64,000 nucleotides of DNA from an uncultured Bacteroides sp. (GCA_947574505.1 CANPJW010000002.1:1-64000), one strand, 5' to 3'. Counted from the first letter of the stretch, positions 46,669-55,722 are shown. Numbers and translations: made by a program. The notes: generated from the sequence alone by a model not told the origin.

Positions 46669-47088
46669 TTATTCGTGAGAAATACTCTGTCTTGAATTAT
46701 ATTTTATAGTCAATGCTTTCAAATAAGCAATGCCGGATAACATAATTTGAACAAATGCAAGTAAAGAATCTCCCAATGGTATAAAACTCAAAAACAAACT
46801 TGCCATAAATGCAAAAACCAAATTGACAATAATAGCAATCAAACACGTTGATACGAAATGTTCCCAAAATGGAATGTTTACTAAATCACAAATCCTTTTA
46901 TACATATGCCATAAAACACCAATAAAAAGAAACGAATCCAGCCCAAATGTTGGTAATATCATCACTAATGAAGCACACCATGCATGCCTTTTGACCGTTT
47001 TTGCCACTTGGTCCGACAATAGCTGATTAGCAGCCGACTTTAATGTTGCTTTAACAAATTGCCCTGCAACAAACTCTATTCCAAACAT
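46669..47088 (-). CDS. Small membrane protein resembling DUF697/YcjF-type domains (139 aa)
   Basis: Begins with an amphipathic helix (FVAGQFVKATLKSAANQLLSDQVAKTVKRHAW), then a GLDSFLFIGVLWHMYKRICDLVNIPFWEHFVSTCLIAIIVNLVFAFMASLFL region with two to three membrane segments. The LDxxxxxxxxxxMxKRIxxLY-like pattern recalls DUF697, often found in GTPase-linked membrane proteins. It lies 35 bp after the PLD gene and 31 bp before the next gene. Assignment tentative. Confidence 0.6.
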   Translation of the reverse strand: MFGIEFVAGQFVKATLKSAANQLLSDQVAKTVKRHAWCASLVMILPTFGLDSFLFIGVLWHMYKRICDLVNIPFWEHFVSTCLIAIIVNLVFAFMASLFLSFIPLGDSLLAFVQIMLSGIAYLKALTIKYNSRQSISHE

Positions 47089-47123
47089 ATTTTTATAATT
47101 TCTAATTATTTCCTTTTATATCA

Positions 47124-47645
47124 TCAAACCACCCTATCTCCACAAAACAACTTCCTCCCACATTCCTTACAATGTTTCCCCATCCAAACTTCATCAAACT
47201 GCTCCACCGCACTCTCCACCAGTTCGGGAACCTCCGTAAAAATTCCTGCTTCAAAGTTCCTAGTCTTCGTACTTTTCATTCCAAAAGCCGCCCCCGTCAT
47301 ATTCGCACTGCCAATGTAAACCGACTGCATATCGAAAACTAGAATTTTGAAATGAACACGAGGACAAAGAACACGCTCAACACCTGTCCAAAGAAGAGGA
47401 TATTTGTCAAAGTCAGCACGGAAATTCGTACCGGGTTCTTTGGCGTGAATTAAACGAATAGCCACTTTTTCTTTCACTTTTTCTTCTAAAAGTTGAAGAA
47501 ATGGAGTAGCTGTAGAAGACAAAGAGTTTACATACAAATCTTTCAAATCAGCAGTACCAATCCAAAGTGTGTGTTTCACCTTATTAACTTGATCCATTAA
47601 TAAAGCATAGTGCTCTTCATTCTTTATGTATCTTATTATATCCAT
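47124..47645 (-). CDS. Phospholipase D-like nuclease (173 aa)
   Basis: Single PLD (HKD) domain: the catalytic motif reads VHFKILVFDMQSVYIGSANMTGAAF, with His and Lys in HFK and the usual Asp, followed by GSANMTG. The protein is 173 aa, the size of dimeric PLD nucleases such as Nuc or the PLD parts of defence systems. The end holds four cysteines (CKECGRKLFCG), possibly a zinc clip. It is the first gene of the island's long leftward operon, with a canonical TACTTTTG -7 element 70 bp upstream. With a HerA-like ATPase in the same operon it is a natural candidate for the nuclease driven by that motor. Confidence 0.85.
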   Translation of the reverse strand: MDIIRYIKNEEHYALLMDQVNKVKHTLWIGTADLKDLYVNSLSSTATPFLQLLEEKVKEKVAIRLIHAKEPGTNFRADFDKYPLLWTGVERVLCPRVHFKILVFDMQSVYIGSANMTGAAFGMKSTKTRNFEAGIFTEVPELVESAVEQFDEVWMGKHCKECGRKLFCGDRVV

Positions 47646-47714
47646 GCATTACTACAAAATAAAAAATACCAGATATTATAAATAAATTTTACAATAATTC
47701 ATTCTTAAAATCTC

Positions 47715-47722
47715 CAAAAGTA
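47715..47722 (-). promoter_or_regulatory. Candidate -7 element TACTTTTG for the island operon
   Basis: Fits TAnnTTTG on the minus strand, 70 bp upstream of the PLD gene start. It would drive the operon running down to 32063. Confidence 0.5.
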
Positions 47723-47787
47723 CAATGCTGAATTTAATCTTTATAGAAAAGAAAAGCACGGTACCATCATTTTATCGTCCTAAAGGC

Positions 47788-47890
47788 ACCGCCAAGTAAC
47801 CTACCCCGAATAAAACAACAGTCCGTGCCAATATATGGAACACGGACGTCTGTCGTTCTTTGTTCGGGGTTTATTATAAAAATTGGCGGT
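47788..47890. repeat. Three nested inverted repeats (structured element)
   Basis: Outer arms ACCGCCAA (47788-47795) and TTGGCGGT (47883-47890); middle arms ACCCCGAA (47803-47810) and TTCGGGGT (47863-47870); inner arms GTCCGTG (47821-47827) and CACGGAC (47841-47847), extended outward by ACAACAG with CTGTCGT. All three share one centre region, so the DNA or an RNA from it can fold as one long stem with internal loops. Confidence 0.75.
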
Positions 47891-48038
47891 ATTTATAGGA
47901 CCCGAAAGAAAACAAACGTCTCTTTACAATCTAATATGTCTTGTACTGCAAGCAATACACGGCAAATATATCGATTATAATTTAAAATCCGATATAGGAC
48001 GGACTGTTTTTTTCTTTCGCAAAGAAAATCAATATTTA

Positions 48039-48071
48039 TTTGTTGACACATCAATTAATAATATAAATTTG
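48039..48071 (+). promoter_or_regulatory. Bacteroides promoter for the 489-aa gene
   Basis: TTTG at 48039-48042 and TAAATTTG at 48064-48071 with 21 bp between, matching the TTTG-N19-21-TAnnTTTG consensus. It lies 57 bp upstream of the ATG at 48129. Confidence 0.65.
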
Positions 48072-48128
48072 CCACTTAAACAAAAGATGAACCACGATTA
48101 GTATTCACATACTAAATACTTAGAAGAT

Positions 48129-49598
48129 ATGAAACATGATAATCAAGAAGACATACAGTTGCGCAATCGTCTAAACGATCTCTGCCAGTTAAGATTATTC
48201 CGGAACACAAAAAAAGAATTCGGTGAATATATAGAATATAATCTGACAACCAACAACAGCATACAGAGAATAAAACCTTTCACAGCACGATGTCTATATA
48301 GAGAACTGGAAAAGCAAATCTTACAAGACACTTACAACGAACTGGATATCAATGAAACATTGGAGACCTACAAAGAAGCTTCCGAGTTCTATATTCATGA
48401 GATTAAGAAAATAAATATCAATCCTGAAACAGACGTTGACCTCCTGCATGCTTACCTCAGATATGTCTGTATAAACAATCTGGAATCACCAGAATGCAAT
48501 GACAAAAAATTAAACAAGCTACTTAATGCAATCAATAAACGCCCGACAGTACAATTGGTCCCTTTACTGCTTATCATGCTAAAGATACTCCCAACATATA
48601 AATCCAAACAAGGAGATGTGAAAGATATCGACGGTGATTTCATAAAACTTCACCACTTCTTTACAGAATTTGCCCGAAAAGAACCTTCCGTACAGGAAAT
48701 GCCGGTACTGGAATTTATGAAATATGATTTCACCCGACACAAACAGAAGAACAGAATCATGTTAATCTATATGACATATTGTGCAATAAACAACTTTTGC
48801 AGTTTGATAAACGCTACAGATTCATATGATTTAGTAATACATATTAATCACAACACGCAATTGCCAGACATAGGAGAACATTATTGGTATGACACCGACC
48901 ATTACAATGACACAACCACTTTTTGGGATTTTGAACAAACAGCCACCGATAATTATTTCTTATATCAATATAAGTTCAAACTGGACTTACAGGAAATTCA
49001 TCGCAAAAAATTTGAAATAACACTTTTCAATCAATGGAATACACTCGTTCTATATGCAGCAAAAAGTTCCTATATGCATATTCTTTTAAAGGAAAAGAAA
49101 CAAATACAAACAGATAAACAAGCTTGGTATAAATGCGAAATGGACGATACTCAGTCTCCCCTAAAAATAGAGTTATGCGAATTAGTGGCAGGAAAAGCCA
49201 TTTTGGATTTCCAATCACTGACCCGACTGACGGATGAGAAAATGACAGAACAAATCAATAATTGGAAAGAGAAGTTCAAAATGATTAATATAAAAGAGGA
49301 TGGTCAGGCAGAGGAGGATTATGAATTTCGGGCAGCTCCGTTTGCTATCACGGAAGAATGTATCTTCATCAAACAAGAAGCTAAAGAAAATGAAGAAAAG
49401 CCCGATTGGTACTACCGCGTCCCCAAAGAGATAAACGAAGGTCTGAAGAAAATCACCATCAATGATTTCGTGGGCATATTGACCATACAAGAAAAGAAGT
49501 ATATCGGCTTCTCTCCCATCTCTTTATTTCTTGATGTCACGAATGACAAAGCTATAAAAGAAAGCAAAGTTGAACTGGTAGAACGTATTTTTCTATGA
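48129..49598 (+). CDS. Hypothetical protein of the island (489 aa)
   Basis: Not recognised. It is a largely helical, cytoplasmic protein, rich in Lys, Glu, Asn and Ile, with heptad-like stretches (YRELEKQILQDTYNELDINETLETYKEASEFYIHEI) and a beta-rich C-terminal part (VELVERIFL end; EEDYEFRAAPFAITEECIFIKQEAKENEEKPDWYYRVPKE). It has its own Bacteroides-type promoter and is read away from the island operon. Low G+C, like the rest of the island, suggests acquisition by transfer. Its promoter faces the operon promoter across the nested inverted repeats, so a joint control element is possible. Confidence 0.7.
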   Translation: MKHDNQEDIQLRNRLNDLCQLRLFRNTKKEFGEYIEYNLTTNNSIQRIKPFTARCLYRELEKQILQDTYNELDINETLETYKEASEFYIHEIKKININPETDVDLLHAYLRYVCINNLESPECNDKKLNKLLNAINKRPTVQLVPLLLIMLKILPTYKSKQGDVKDIDGDFIKLHHFFTEFARKEPSVQEMPVLEFMKYDFTRHKQKNRIMLIYMTYCAINNFCSLINATDSYDLVIHINHNTQLPDIGEHYWYDTDHYNDTTTFWDFEQTATDNYFLYQYKFKLDLQEIHRKKFEITLFNQWNTLVLYAAKSSYMHILLKEKKQIQTDKQAWYKCEMDDTQSPLKIELCELVAGKAILDFQSLTRLTDEKMTEQINNWKEKFKMINIKEDGQAEEDYEFRAAPFAITEECIFIKQEAKENEEKPDWYYRVPKEINEGLKKITINDFVGILTIQEKKYIGFSPISLFLDVTNDKAIKESKVELVERIFL

Positions 49599-49660
49599 CA
49601 TGCTAACACCCTGTCACAAACCGTCTTTATAGAACTTTTCCTCTCTACTTTTATCATTTT

Positions 49661-49722
49661 CGCCGTTGCCCAACGGCAAATTCACCGTTGGGCAACCATG
49701 AAAACACCGTTGGGCAACGGCG
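49661..49722. repeat. Three GTTGGGCAAC palindromes (REP-like)
   Basis: CGCCGTTGCCCAACGG (49661-49676) is the exact reverse complement of CCGTTGGGCAACGGCG (49707-49722), and a middle copy CCGTTGGGCAAC lies at 49685-49696. Each copy is itself nearly palindromic. The outer pair makes a strong 16-bp stem after the 489-aa gene and may also end its transcript. Confidence 0.75.
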
Positions 49723-49965
49723 TTTTCCTCTATTTTCCGACCTTAGTTTCCTGTTTTTCTCGCTCAAATCCGTAAATAAGACAGTAATCATATCAGGAAA
49801 TAAATATTACATATTTCAATCTATTAAATCATGAATCATCTGTTCATAAACCTTGAACTATTCGTATTATACAAATCGTATAATACAAAATCAATAATAT
49901 CTCATCTTCCCGTAAAGACAGAAAAGTTTTAGAAGCCAGGCAAACATATCTTCCATTTTATTCTC

Positions 49966-49973
49966 TACCTTTG
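49966..49973 (+). promoter_or_regulatory. Candidate map -7 element TACCTTTG
   Basis: Fits TAnnTTTG and lies 29 bp upstream of the map start codon at 50003. Confidence 0.55.
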
Positions 49974-50002
49974 CAGAACGATTAAAAAAACATCCTATAA
50001 TA

Positions 50003-50857
50003 ATGAAGAATTTTATCAAGGGATTCCGGTTTACCCCCTCCAATTATCCGGCAGCAGTAGAAGAGAAAATACAGAAATATAGAAAACAAGGATATAAGCT
50101 TCCACCACGTAAAGTACTCCGCACCCCCGAACAACTGGAAGGTATCCGTGAAAGTGCCAAAATCAATACGGCATTGTTGGATTATATCTCGGAAAATATC
50201 CGTGAAGGAATGTCCACCGAAGAGATTGACGTGATGGTTTATGACTTCACAACCGGACATGGAGCCATCCCTGCCCCACTCAATTACGAAGGATTTCCGA
50301 AAAGCGTTTGTACGAGTATCAATGATGTGGTATGTCATGGGATACCCAATAAGAATGAAATCCTGAAAAGCGGAGATATTATCAATGTGGATGTATCCAC
50401 GATTTACAATGGATACTTCTCCGATGCATCCCGCATGTTTATGATTGGCAAGGTAAGTCCCGAAATGCGCAAACTCGTTCAGGTGACCAAAGAATGTATG
50501 GAAATAGGCATTGCCGCCGCACAGCCCTGGAAACAACTGGGCGATGTGGGCGCAGCCATCCAGGAGCATGCAGAAAAGAACGGATTCAGCGTTGTCCGTG
50601 ACCTTTGCGGACACGGTGTGGGGATGAAGTTCCATGAAGAACCGGATGTGGAACACTTCGGACGTCGTGGCACAGGAATGATGATCGTACCCGGCATGAC
50701 TTTTACCATCGAGCCGATGATTAATATGGGGACCTACGAAGTATTTGTAGACGAAGCTGACGGATGGACAGTCTGCACCGACGACGGGCTACCCTCAGCC
50801 CAATGGGAAAACATGATACTGATTACTGAAACCGGAAACGAAATTCTGACATATTGA
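50003..50857 (+). CDS. map: Methionine aminopeptidase, type I
   Basis: This 284-aa cytoplasmic enzyme removes the initiator methionine from new proteins. All five metal ligands are visible: Asp in INVDVSTIYNGYFSDAS (two), His in CGHGVGMKFHEEP, Glu in FTIEPMI and Glu in QWENMILIT. The first 45 residues are an N-terminal extension (basic, rich in Lys and Arg). The stop codon shares its last base with the ATG of rmuC, so the two are an operon. Confidence 0.96.
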   Translation: MKNFIKGFRFTPSNYPAAVEEKIQKYRKQGYKLPPRKVLRTPEQLEGIRESAKINTALLDYISENIREGMSTEEIDVMVYDFTTGHGAIPAPLNYEGFPKSVCTSINDVVCHGIPNKNEILKSGDIINVDVSTIYNGYFSDASRMFMIGKVSPEMRKLVQVTKECMEIGIAAAQPWKQLGDVGAAIQEHAEKNGFSVVRDLCGHGVGMKFHEEPDVEHFGRRGTGMMIVPGMTFTIEPMINMGTYEVFVDEADGWTVCTDDGLPSAQWENMILITETGNEILTY

Positions 50858-52095
50858 TGGAACTGATTCTACTTATTATAATTGCCATATTAGTGACAGT
50901 CCTGCTGGTATTATCACTGACAAAAGGCAACAACCAGACTCAAGCGGAACAATTACAGATAGCTTTGCGCCAACAAATGCAGGAGAACCGGGAAGAACTG
51001 AACCGCAGCATCCGGGAACTTCGCATGGAGATGACGCAAACGCTCAACCAGAATATGCAGCAGCTCCAGGATGCCCTGCACAAGAACATGATGACCAGTG
51101 GAGAGTTGCAACGCCAGAAATTCGACACAATGGCGCGCCAGCAGGAAGTTCTGATTAAATCGACCGAGAAACGTCTGGACGACATGCGCCTGATGGTAGA
51201 AGAAAAGTTGCAAAAGACACTGAACGAACGAATCGGTCAGTCGTTTGAAATCGTCCGTTCGCAGCTCGAAAATGTACAAAAGGGACTCGGAGAAATGAAA
51301 TCCCTGGCACAGGATGTCGGCGGACTGAAAAAAGTATTGAGCAACGTAAAAATGCGGGGGACATTCGGTGAAGTACAGCTCGGAGCATTACTCGAACAAA
51401 TGATGAGCCCCGAACAGTATGACGCAAACGTCAAGACGAAAAAGAGCGGAACCGAATTCGTCGAATTTGCCATCAAACTTCCGGGAAAGGACGATGCCAA
51501 CAGCACCGTTTACCTTCCGATTGATGCCAAATTCCCGAAAGACATATACGAGCAATATTACGATGCTTTCGAAGCAGGAGATGCCGCGTTGATGGAATCA
51601 TCCGGCAAGCAGTTGGAAAGCACGATTAAAAAGATGGCCAAGGATATTCACGATAAATATGTGGATCCCCCTTTTACTACCGATTTCGCCATCATGTTCT
51701 TACCTTTCGAAAGCATTTACGCTGAGGTAATCCGAAGAACAAGTCTTGTAGAGACGCTTCAGAAAGAATATAAGATCGTAGTGACCGGACCGACGACACT
51801 AGGAGCTATCTTGAACAGCCTTCAAATGGGATTCCGCACACTAGCCATCCAAAAGCGTACCGGCGAAGTTTGGACTGTATTAGGAGCCGTCAAAACGGAA
51901 TTCGGCAAGTTCGGCGGATTGCTTGAGAAAGTACAGAAGAACCTGCAAAGTGCCGGCGACCAACTGGAAGAAGTAATGGGAAAACGGACACGCGCCATCG
52001 AACGGAAACTGCGGCAAGTAGAGCAGTTACCACATGAAGAAAGCCGGAAGATTCTGCCGATTGACGGAATAGATGATGAACTTACAGACGAATAG
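50857..52095 (+). CDS. rmuC: RmuC-family DNA recombination protein
   Basis: A 412-aa protein. The ATG at 50857 overlaps the map stop (TGATG); an in-frame TTG at 50854 is less likely. An N-terminal membrane anchor (ELILLIIIAILVTVLLVLSL, residues 2-21) is followed by a long coiled coil (about 25-135) and the RmuC domain with the restriction-nuclease-like core (RGTFGEVQLGALLEQMM, PIDAKFPKDIYEQYYDAF, DFAIMFLPFESIYAEVI, VTGPTTLGAILNSLQMGF). RmuC proteins limit DNA rearrangements at inverted repeats. Its stop directly touches the stop of the opposite nhaA gene, with no base between them. Confidence 0.93.
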   Translation: MELILLIIIAILVTVLLVLSLTKGNNQTQAEQLQIALRQQMQENREELNRSIRELRMEMTQTLNQNMQQLQDALHKNMMTSGELQRQKFDTMARQQEVLIKSTEKRLDDMRLMVEEKLQKTLNERIGQSFEIVRSQLENVQKGLGEMKSLAQDVGGLKKVLSNVKMRGTFGEVQLGALLEQMMSPEQYDANVKTKKSGTEFVEFAIKLPGKDDANSTVYLPIDAKFPKDIYEQYYDAFEAGDAALMESSGKQLESTIKKMAKDIHDKYVDPPFTTDFAIMFLPFESIYAEVIRRTSLVETLQKEYKIVVTGPTTLGAILNSLQMGFRTLAIQKRTGEVWTVLGAVKTEFGKFGGLLEKVQKNLQSAGDQLEEVMGKRTRAIERKLRQVEQLPHEESRKILPIDGIDDELTDE

Positions 52096-53415
52096 TCAAC
52101 GCCCCTGCCCCTTTGCAAGCACCACCCGGAGCACCATATACCCCAATAATCCGGAAAGTATGGAACCCGACAACACTCCAAACTTAGCCTGGTTCAACAA
52201 GACCGGATAATCAGCTCCGAAAGAAAGGTTGGCAATGAAAAGCGATACGGTAAAACCGATGCCACCCAACAATGCAACTCCGGTAAGATTCATCCAGTTC
52301 ATTCCCAATGGTCTGGGAGTCAGTCCTGTTCTGATAGCCAACCAGGTGAACGAATAAATACCGATGAATTTGCCAAACAACAATCCGGCTGCCACCGCAA
52401 TACCCACGTTGCCGACCAACTCGCCGCCCCCGCTAAACACAACGCCGGCATTGACAAAAGCAAAAAGCGGAAGAATCAGGTAATTGACCGCCCCATGCAG
52501 ATTGTCTTCCAATGATTGCAACGGGCTAATCACACGGTCGGAAGCCGACTCCACCTCTTTCAGTCTGGCAATCTGCTCATTAGTCAACACAATACTTCCC
52601 GACTCCATTGTCGGGAAGCCGGCTATTATACGGCGGATATCTTCAATATACTTCCCTACGTTCAAACGAGGCTTTGCGGGAATAACAAAAGCCAGGATAA
52701 CCCCGGAGATTGTACTATGAATACCCGATTGCAAAAATAAATACCAGATAACGACCCCAATCACTAAAAAGAAAATCTTATTTGTCGCCCCCCATTTTCC
52801 GATAAAGTAAAGAAAAACATAAAGCAACGCAGCCACCAGAAGATAACCGTAAGAGACATGTGAACTATAAAAAATGGCAATCACCAGAATACCGCCAATA
52901 TCATCGACAACCGCAAAAGCCGTCAGAAAAATTTTCAGGCTCAGCGGAACGCGATTCCCCAGCAAACTCAACACACCCAATGAGAAAGCAATATCCGTTG
53001 CCATCGGGATGGCAGACCCTTGTCCGCCGACACTGCCCGGCGGGCAAATCAGCATATATATAATTACAGGAACCAGCATGCCACCACAAGCAGCGATAAA
53101 AGGCAACACAGCCTTGCGGAAAGAAGAAAGTTCGCCCACCAGCAATTCCCGCTTGATTTCCAGCCCCACCAGCAAAAAGAAAATCGTCATCAAGCCATCA
53201 TTGATAAACTCAATCATCCGTAGATTCTCCCCACCGTGCGAAAGTAAATTAAAACTACCAATCTGCAAATGAAGTTCATGCGATAAGAACGCCTGATACA
53301 CCGGAGCCACAGAAGAGTTCGCAATGACGGCTGCCGAAATAGCAGCCAGAAACAGAAGAATACTCGCTGTGATATTCATGGATGAGAAATTCCGCATAGT
53401 CCGCAAAATAGTCAT
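52096..53415 (-). CDS. nhaA: Na+/H+ antiporter
   Basis: A 439-aa inner-membrane protein with about 11-12 hydrophobic segments. It exchanges internal Na+ for external H+ to control pH and sodium. Family stretches include EFINDGLMTIFFLLVGLEIKRELLVGEL, IPMATDIAFSLGVLSLLGNRVP, FAVVDDIGGILVIAIFYS (the ion-binding Asp pair) and the C-terminal LPLFAFVNAGVVF. The extra loop near residues 230-290 is a typical Bacteroidetes insertion. Single-gene unit, convergent with map-rmuC. Confidence 0.94.
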   Translation of the reverse strand: MTILRTMRNFSSMNITASILLFLAAISAAVIANSSVAPVYQAFLSHELHLQIGSFNLLSHGGENLRMIEFINDGLMTIFFLLVGLEIKRELLVGELSSFRKAVLPFIAACGGMLVPVIIYMLICPPGSVGGQGSAIPMATDIAFSLGVLSLLGNRVPLSLKIFLTAFAVVDDIGGILVIAIFYSSHVSYGYLLVAALLYVFLYFIGKWGATNKIFFLVIGVVIWYLFLQSGIHSTISGVILAFVIPAKPRLNVGKYIEDIRRIIAGFPTMESGSIVLTNEQIARLKEVESASDRVISPLQSLEDNLHGAVNYLILPLFAFVNAGVVFSGGGELVGNVGIAVAAGLLFGKFIGIYSFTWLAIRTGLTPRPLGMNWMNLTGVALLGGIGFTVSLFIANLSFGADYPVLLNQAKFGVLSGSILSGLLGYMVLRVVLAKGQGR

Positions 53416-53476
53416 AACGAAATGTATTTATAATATTAGATTCGCAATATACGGATTTTTTCCAATCAAAAAGCAA

Positions 53477-53522
53477 CCGCAAGTCAATTTGTTCAGAAAA
53501 TACTCTGAAAAACTGCTTGCGG
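53477..53522 (-). terminator. Terminator downstream of lepA
   Basis: CCGCAAG (53477-53483) pairs with CTTGCGG (53516-53522), with an inner TTCAGA/TCTGAA stem; on the minus strand the stem is followed by GGTTGCTTTTTG, a T-rich run. Confidence 0.55.
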
Positions 53523-53530
53523 CAATATTC

Positions 53531-55312
53531 TTAATCCAGTTTCAGTACAGCAAGGAAGGCTTTTTGAGGCACTTCCACGTTACCGATTTGTTTCATTCGT
53601 TTTTTACCTCTTTTCTGCTTTTCAAGCAGTTTACGCTTACGGCTCACGTCACCTCCGTAACACTTCGCAGTCACATCCTTACGGACTGCCTTAATGGTTT
53701 CGCGAGCGATAATTTTGGCACCGATAGCTGCCTGAATGGCAATTTCAAACTGCTGGCGAGGAATAAGTTCTTTCAACTTCTCACACATCCTCCTGCCCAT
53801 ATCATACGCATTGTCGATATGCGTCAATGTAGAAAGCGCGTCCACAGGCTCACCGTTCAGCAAAATATCAAGTTTCACCAGTTTGGAAGTACGGAAGCCG
53901 TTGGGCTGATAGTCGAACGAAGCATAACCTTTGGAGATACTCTTCAATTTATCATAAAAGTCGATGACAATCTCTCCCAAAGGCATATTATAATAGATCT
54001 CCACCCGATTGCCGGAGATGTACTCCTGCTTGAGAAGCTCGCCGCGCTTGCCCAGGCAAAGCGTCATGATAGGTCCTATGTAATCGGTCGTAGTGATGAT
54101 AGACGCCTTGATATACGGTTCTTCAATATGATCTATTAATGTAGGATCGGGCATACCTCCGGGGTTGTGCACCTCCTTCATATTGCCTTGCTTGTCATAT
54201 ATGTTGTACGATACATTGGGCACGGTGGTAATCACGTTCATGTCAAACTCGCGGTCCAACCGTTCCTGTACAATCTCCATATGGAGCAATCCCAGGAATC
54301 CGCAACGGAAACCGAAACCCAGTGCCAGCGAAGATTCCGGCTGGAAGGTCAGAGAAGCATCATTCAACTGCAACTTCTCCAGAGACGCACGAAGGTCTTC
54401 AAAGTCCTCCGCCTCAATCGGATAAACTCCGGCAAACACCATCGGCTTCACTTCCTCAAAACCGGCAATAGCCTTGTCGCACGGACGGGCGATATGCGTA
54501 ATGGTATCTCCCACCTTCACCTCTTTGGAAGTCTTGATACCCGAAATAATATATCCTACATCTCCCGTACGAAGCTCGTTGCGGGGAACCATATCCATTT
54601 TAAGCACCCCCACCTCATCGGCGTCATACTCTTTTCCCGTATTGAAGAATTTCACCTTATCACCCTTGCGTATTATACCGTTCTCAATCTTGAAATAGGC
54701 TATAATTCCACGGAAAGAGTTGAACACAGAGTCGAAAATCAACGCTTGCAACGGGGCATCCTCGTCTCCTTCGGGATGAGGGATGCGTTCGATAACGGCG
54801 GCAAGTATCTCTTCCACGCCCATACCCGTCTTGCCCGACGCACGGATTACCTCTTCACGTTTGCAACCCAGCAATTCCACAATCTCATCTTCCACCTCTT
54901 CGGGATTGGCGCTTGCCATATCACATTTATTGATAACCGGGATAATTTCGAGATCGTGCTCAATCGCCATATACAAGTTGGAAATAGTCTGTGCCTGTAC
55001 ACCCTGCGACGCATCGACAATCAGCAACGCACCCTCGCAAGCGGCAATCGAACGGGACACCTCATACGAGAAGTCCACGTGTCCCGGAGTGTCAATCAAG
55101 TTAAGGACATACTTCTCACCCTTATAGGTATATTCCATCTGGATAGCATGGCTCTTGATCGTGATTCCCCTTTCTTTCTCCAGGTCCATATTATCAAGCA
55201 TCTGCCCCGAAGTCACCTGAATAGTCTTGGTATATTCCAGCAGGCGGTCGGCCAAAGTCGATTTACCGTGGTCAATATGAGCAATAATACAAAAATTGCG
55301 TATATTCTTCAT
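53531..55312 (-). CDS. lepA: Elongation factor 4 (back-translocase)
   Basis: A 593-aa ribosome-associated GTPase. G-motifs: [10 protein letters not shown] (G1), [12 protein letters not shown] (G3), [13 protein letters not shown] (G4). The LepA-specific C-terminal domain has [51 protein letters not shown] and the final [19 protein letters not shown]. Full length. It has its own TATATTTG promoter element and a terminator between it and the upstream winged-helix gene. Confidence 0.97.
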   Translation of the reverse strand: MKNIRNFCIIAHIDHGKSTLADRLLEYTKTIQVTSGQMLDNMDLEKERGITIKSHAIQMEYTYKGEKYVLNLIDTPGHVDFSYEVSRSIAACEGALLIVDASQGVQAQTISNLYMAIEHDLEIIPVINKCDMASANPEEVEDEIVELLGCKREEVIRASGKTGMGVEEILAAVIERIPHPEGDEDAPLQALIFDSVFNSFRGIIAYFKIENGIIRKGDKVKFFNTGKEYDADEVGVLKMDMVPRNELRTGDVGYIISGIKTSKEVKVGDTITHIARPCDKAIAGFEEVKPMVFAGVYPIEAEDFEDLRASLEKLQLNDASLTFQPESSLALGFGFRCGFLGLLHMEIVQERLDREFDMNVITTVPNVSYNIYDKQGNMKEVHNPGGMPDPTLIDHIEEPYIKASIITTTDYIGPIMTLCLGKRGELLKQEYISGNRVEIYYNMPLGEIVIDFYDKLKSISKGYASFDYQPNGFRTSKLVKLDILLNGEPVDALSTLTHIDNAYDMGRRMCEKLKELIPRQQFEIAIQAAIGAKIIARETIKAVRKDVTAKCYGGDVSRKRKLLEKQKRGKKRMKQIGNVEVPQKAFLAVLKLD

Positions 55313-55345
55313 TCTGAATTCTTATTATTTTATCTTTTCGGTGTG

Positions 55346-55353
55346 CAAATATA
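55346..55353 (-). promoter_or_regulatory. Candidate lepA -7 element TATATTTG
   Basis: Fits TAnnTTTG on the minus strand, 33 bp upstream of the lepA start. Confidence 0.5.
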
Positions 55354-55370
55354 CGTAAATGGCGGAATAA

Positions 55371-55418
55371 AAAAAAATGCGTTGATAACATTCTGACAAT
55401 GTACCAACGCATTTTTTT
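55371..55418. terminator. Terminator of the winged-helix gene (bidirectional)
   Basis: AAAAAAATGCGTTG (55371-55384) pairs with CAACGCATTTTTTT (55405-55418), with A and T runs as part of the outer stem. On the minus strand it ends the upstream 66-aa gene before the lepA promoter. Confidence 0.75.
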
Positions 55419-55440
55419 ATTGCTTAAGTGAGTTACTCGC

Positions 55441-55641
55441 TTAGATCAATTTGATGAAGAGTTCACCTTCAACTTCTTCCACAGAGACTTTGTCTTCTCT
55501 CAATAACCAGCCAAGACCAAGAAACAGATCTTTGTCAACCAATTTAGTTGCTTTTTTAAGCTTCTTGGCAGTCATTCCTTCTGTTTCATTCAGTGCATTC
55601 CAGATAGTACCTGCAATTACACCAGCTTTTTCTTTCAACAT
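55441..55641 (-). CDS. Small winged helix-turn-helix protein (DUF2582, 66 aa)
   Basis: The whole protein is one winged-helix domain: IAGTIWNALNETEGMTAKKLKKATKLVDKDLFLGLGWLLREDKVSVEEVEGELFIKLI, matching DUF2582 proteins, which are common in Bacteroidetes. Target and function unknown; presumably a DNA- or nucleoprotein-binding regulator. A TATCTTTG -7 element lies 73 bp upstream and a terminator follows, so it is a single-gene unit. Confidence 0.85.
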   Translation of the reverse strand: MLKEKAGVIAGTIWNALNETEGMTAKKLKKATKLVDKDLFLGLGWLLREDKVSVEEVEGELFIKLI

Positions 55642-55714
55642 TTGCTTTGCAATTTTAGTTAGACATGCTTAAAATCCTTCTAGCCATAAAGACTTTCAGA
55701 TTTTATTTCGGAGA

Positions 55715-55722
55715 CAAAGATA
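55715..55722 (-). promoter_or_regulatory. Candidate -7 element TATCTTTG for the winged-helix gene
   Basis: Fits TAnnTTTG on the minus strand, 73 bp upstream of the start codon. Confidence 0.45.

Larger units (their letters stand above)
47646..48128. other. Divergent promoter region of the island, with nested inverted repeats
   Basis: About 480 bp without a convincing gene between the divergent PLD gene and the 489-aa gene. It holds promoter elements for both directions and a nested, 103-bp inverted-repeat structure (47788-47890). An AT-rich open stretch at 47883-48101 could encode 72 aa but begins at a TTG and contains the promoter of the next gene, so I do not call it a gene. Confidence 0.6.
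49599..50002. other. Intergenic region with REP-like palindromes
   Basis: About 400 bp between the island gene and map. It contains three copies of a GTTGGGCAAC-type palindrome (49661-49722), then AT-rich sequence, and the map promoter at the right end. No gene seen. Confidence 0.7.

Noticed and set aside
47883..48101. A 72-codon open frame upstream of the 489-aa gene
   Set aside because: It starts with TTG, has no good ribosome site and contains the likely promoter of the next gene.
54167..55396. A 409-codon open frame opposite lepA
   Set aside because: Antisense to an intact, highly conserved gene; no family resemblance.
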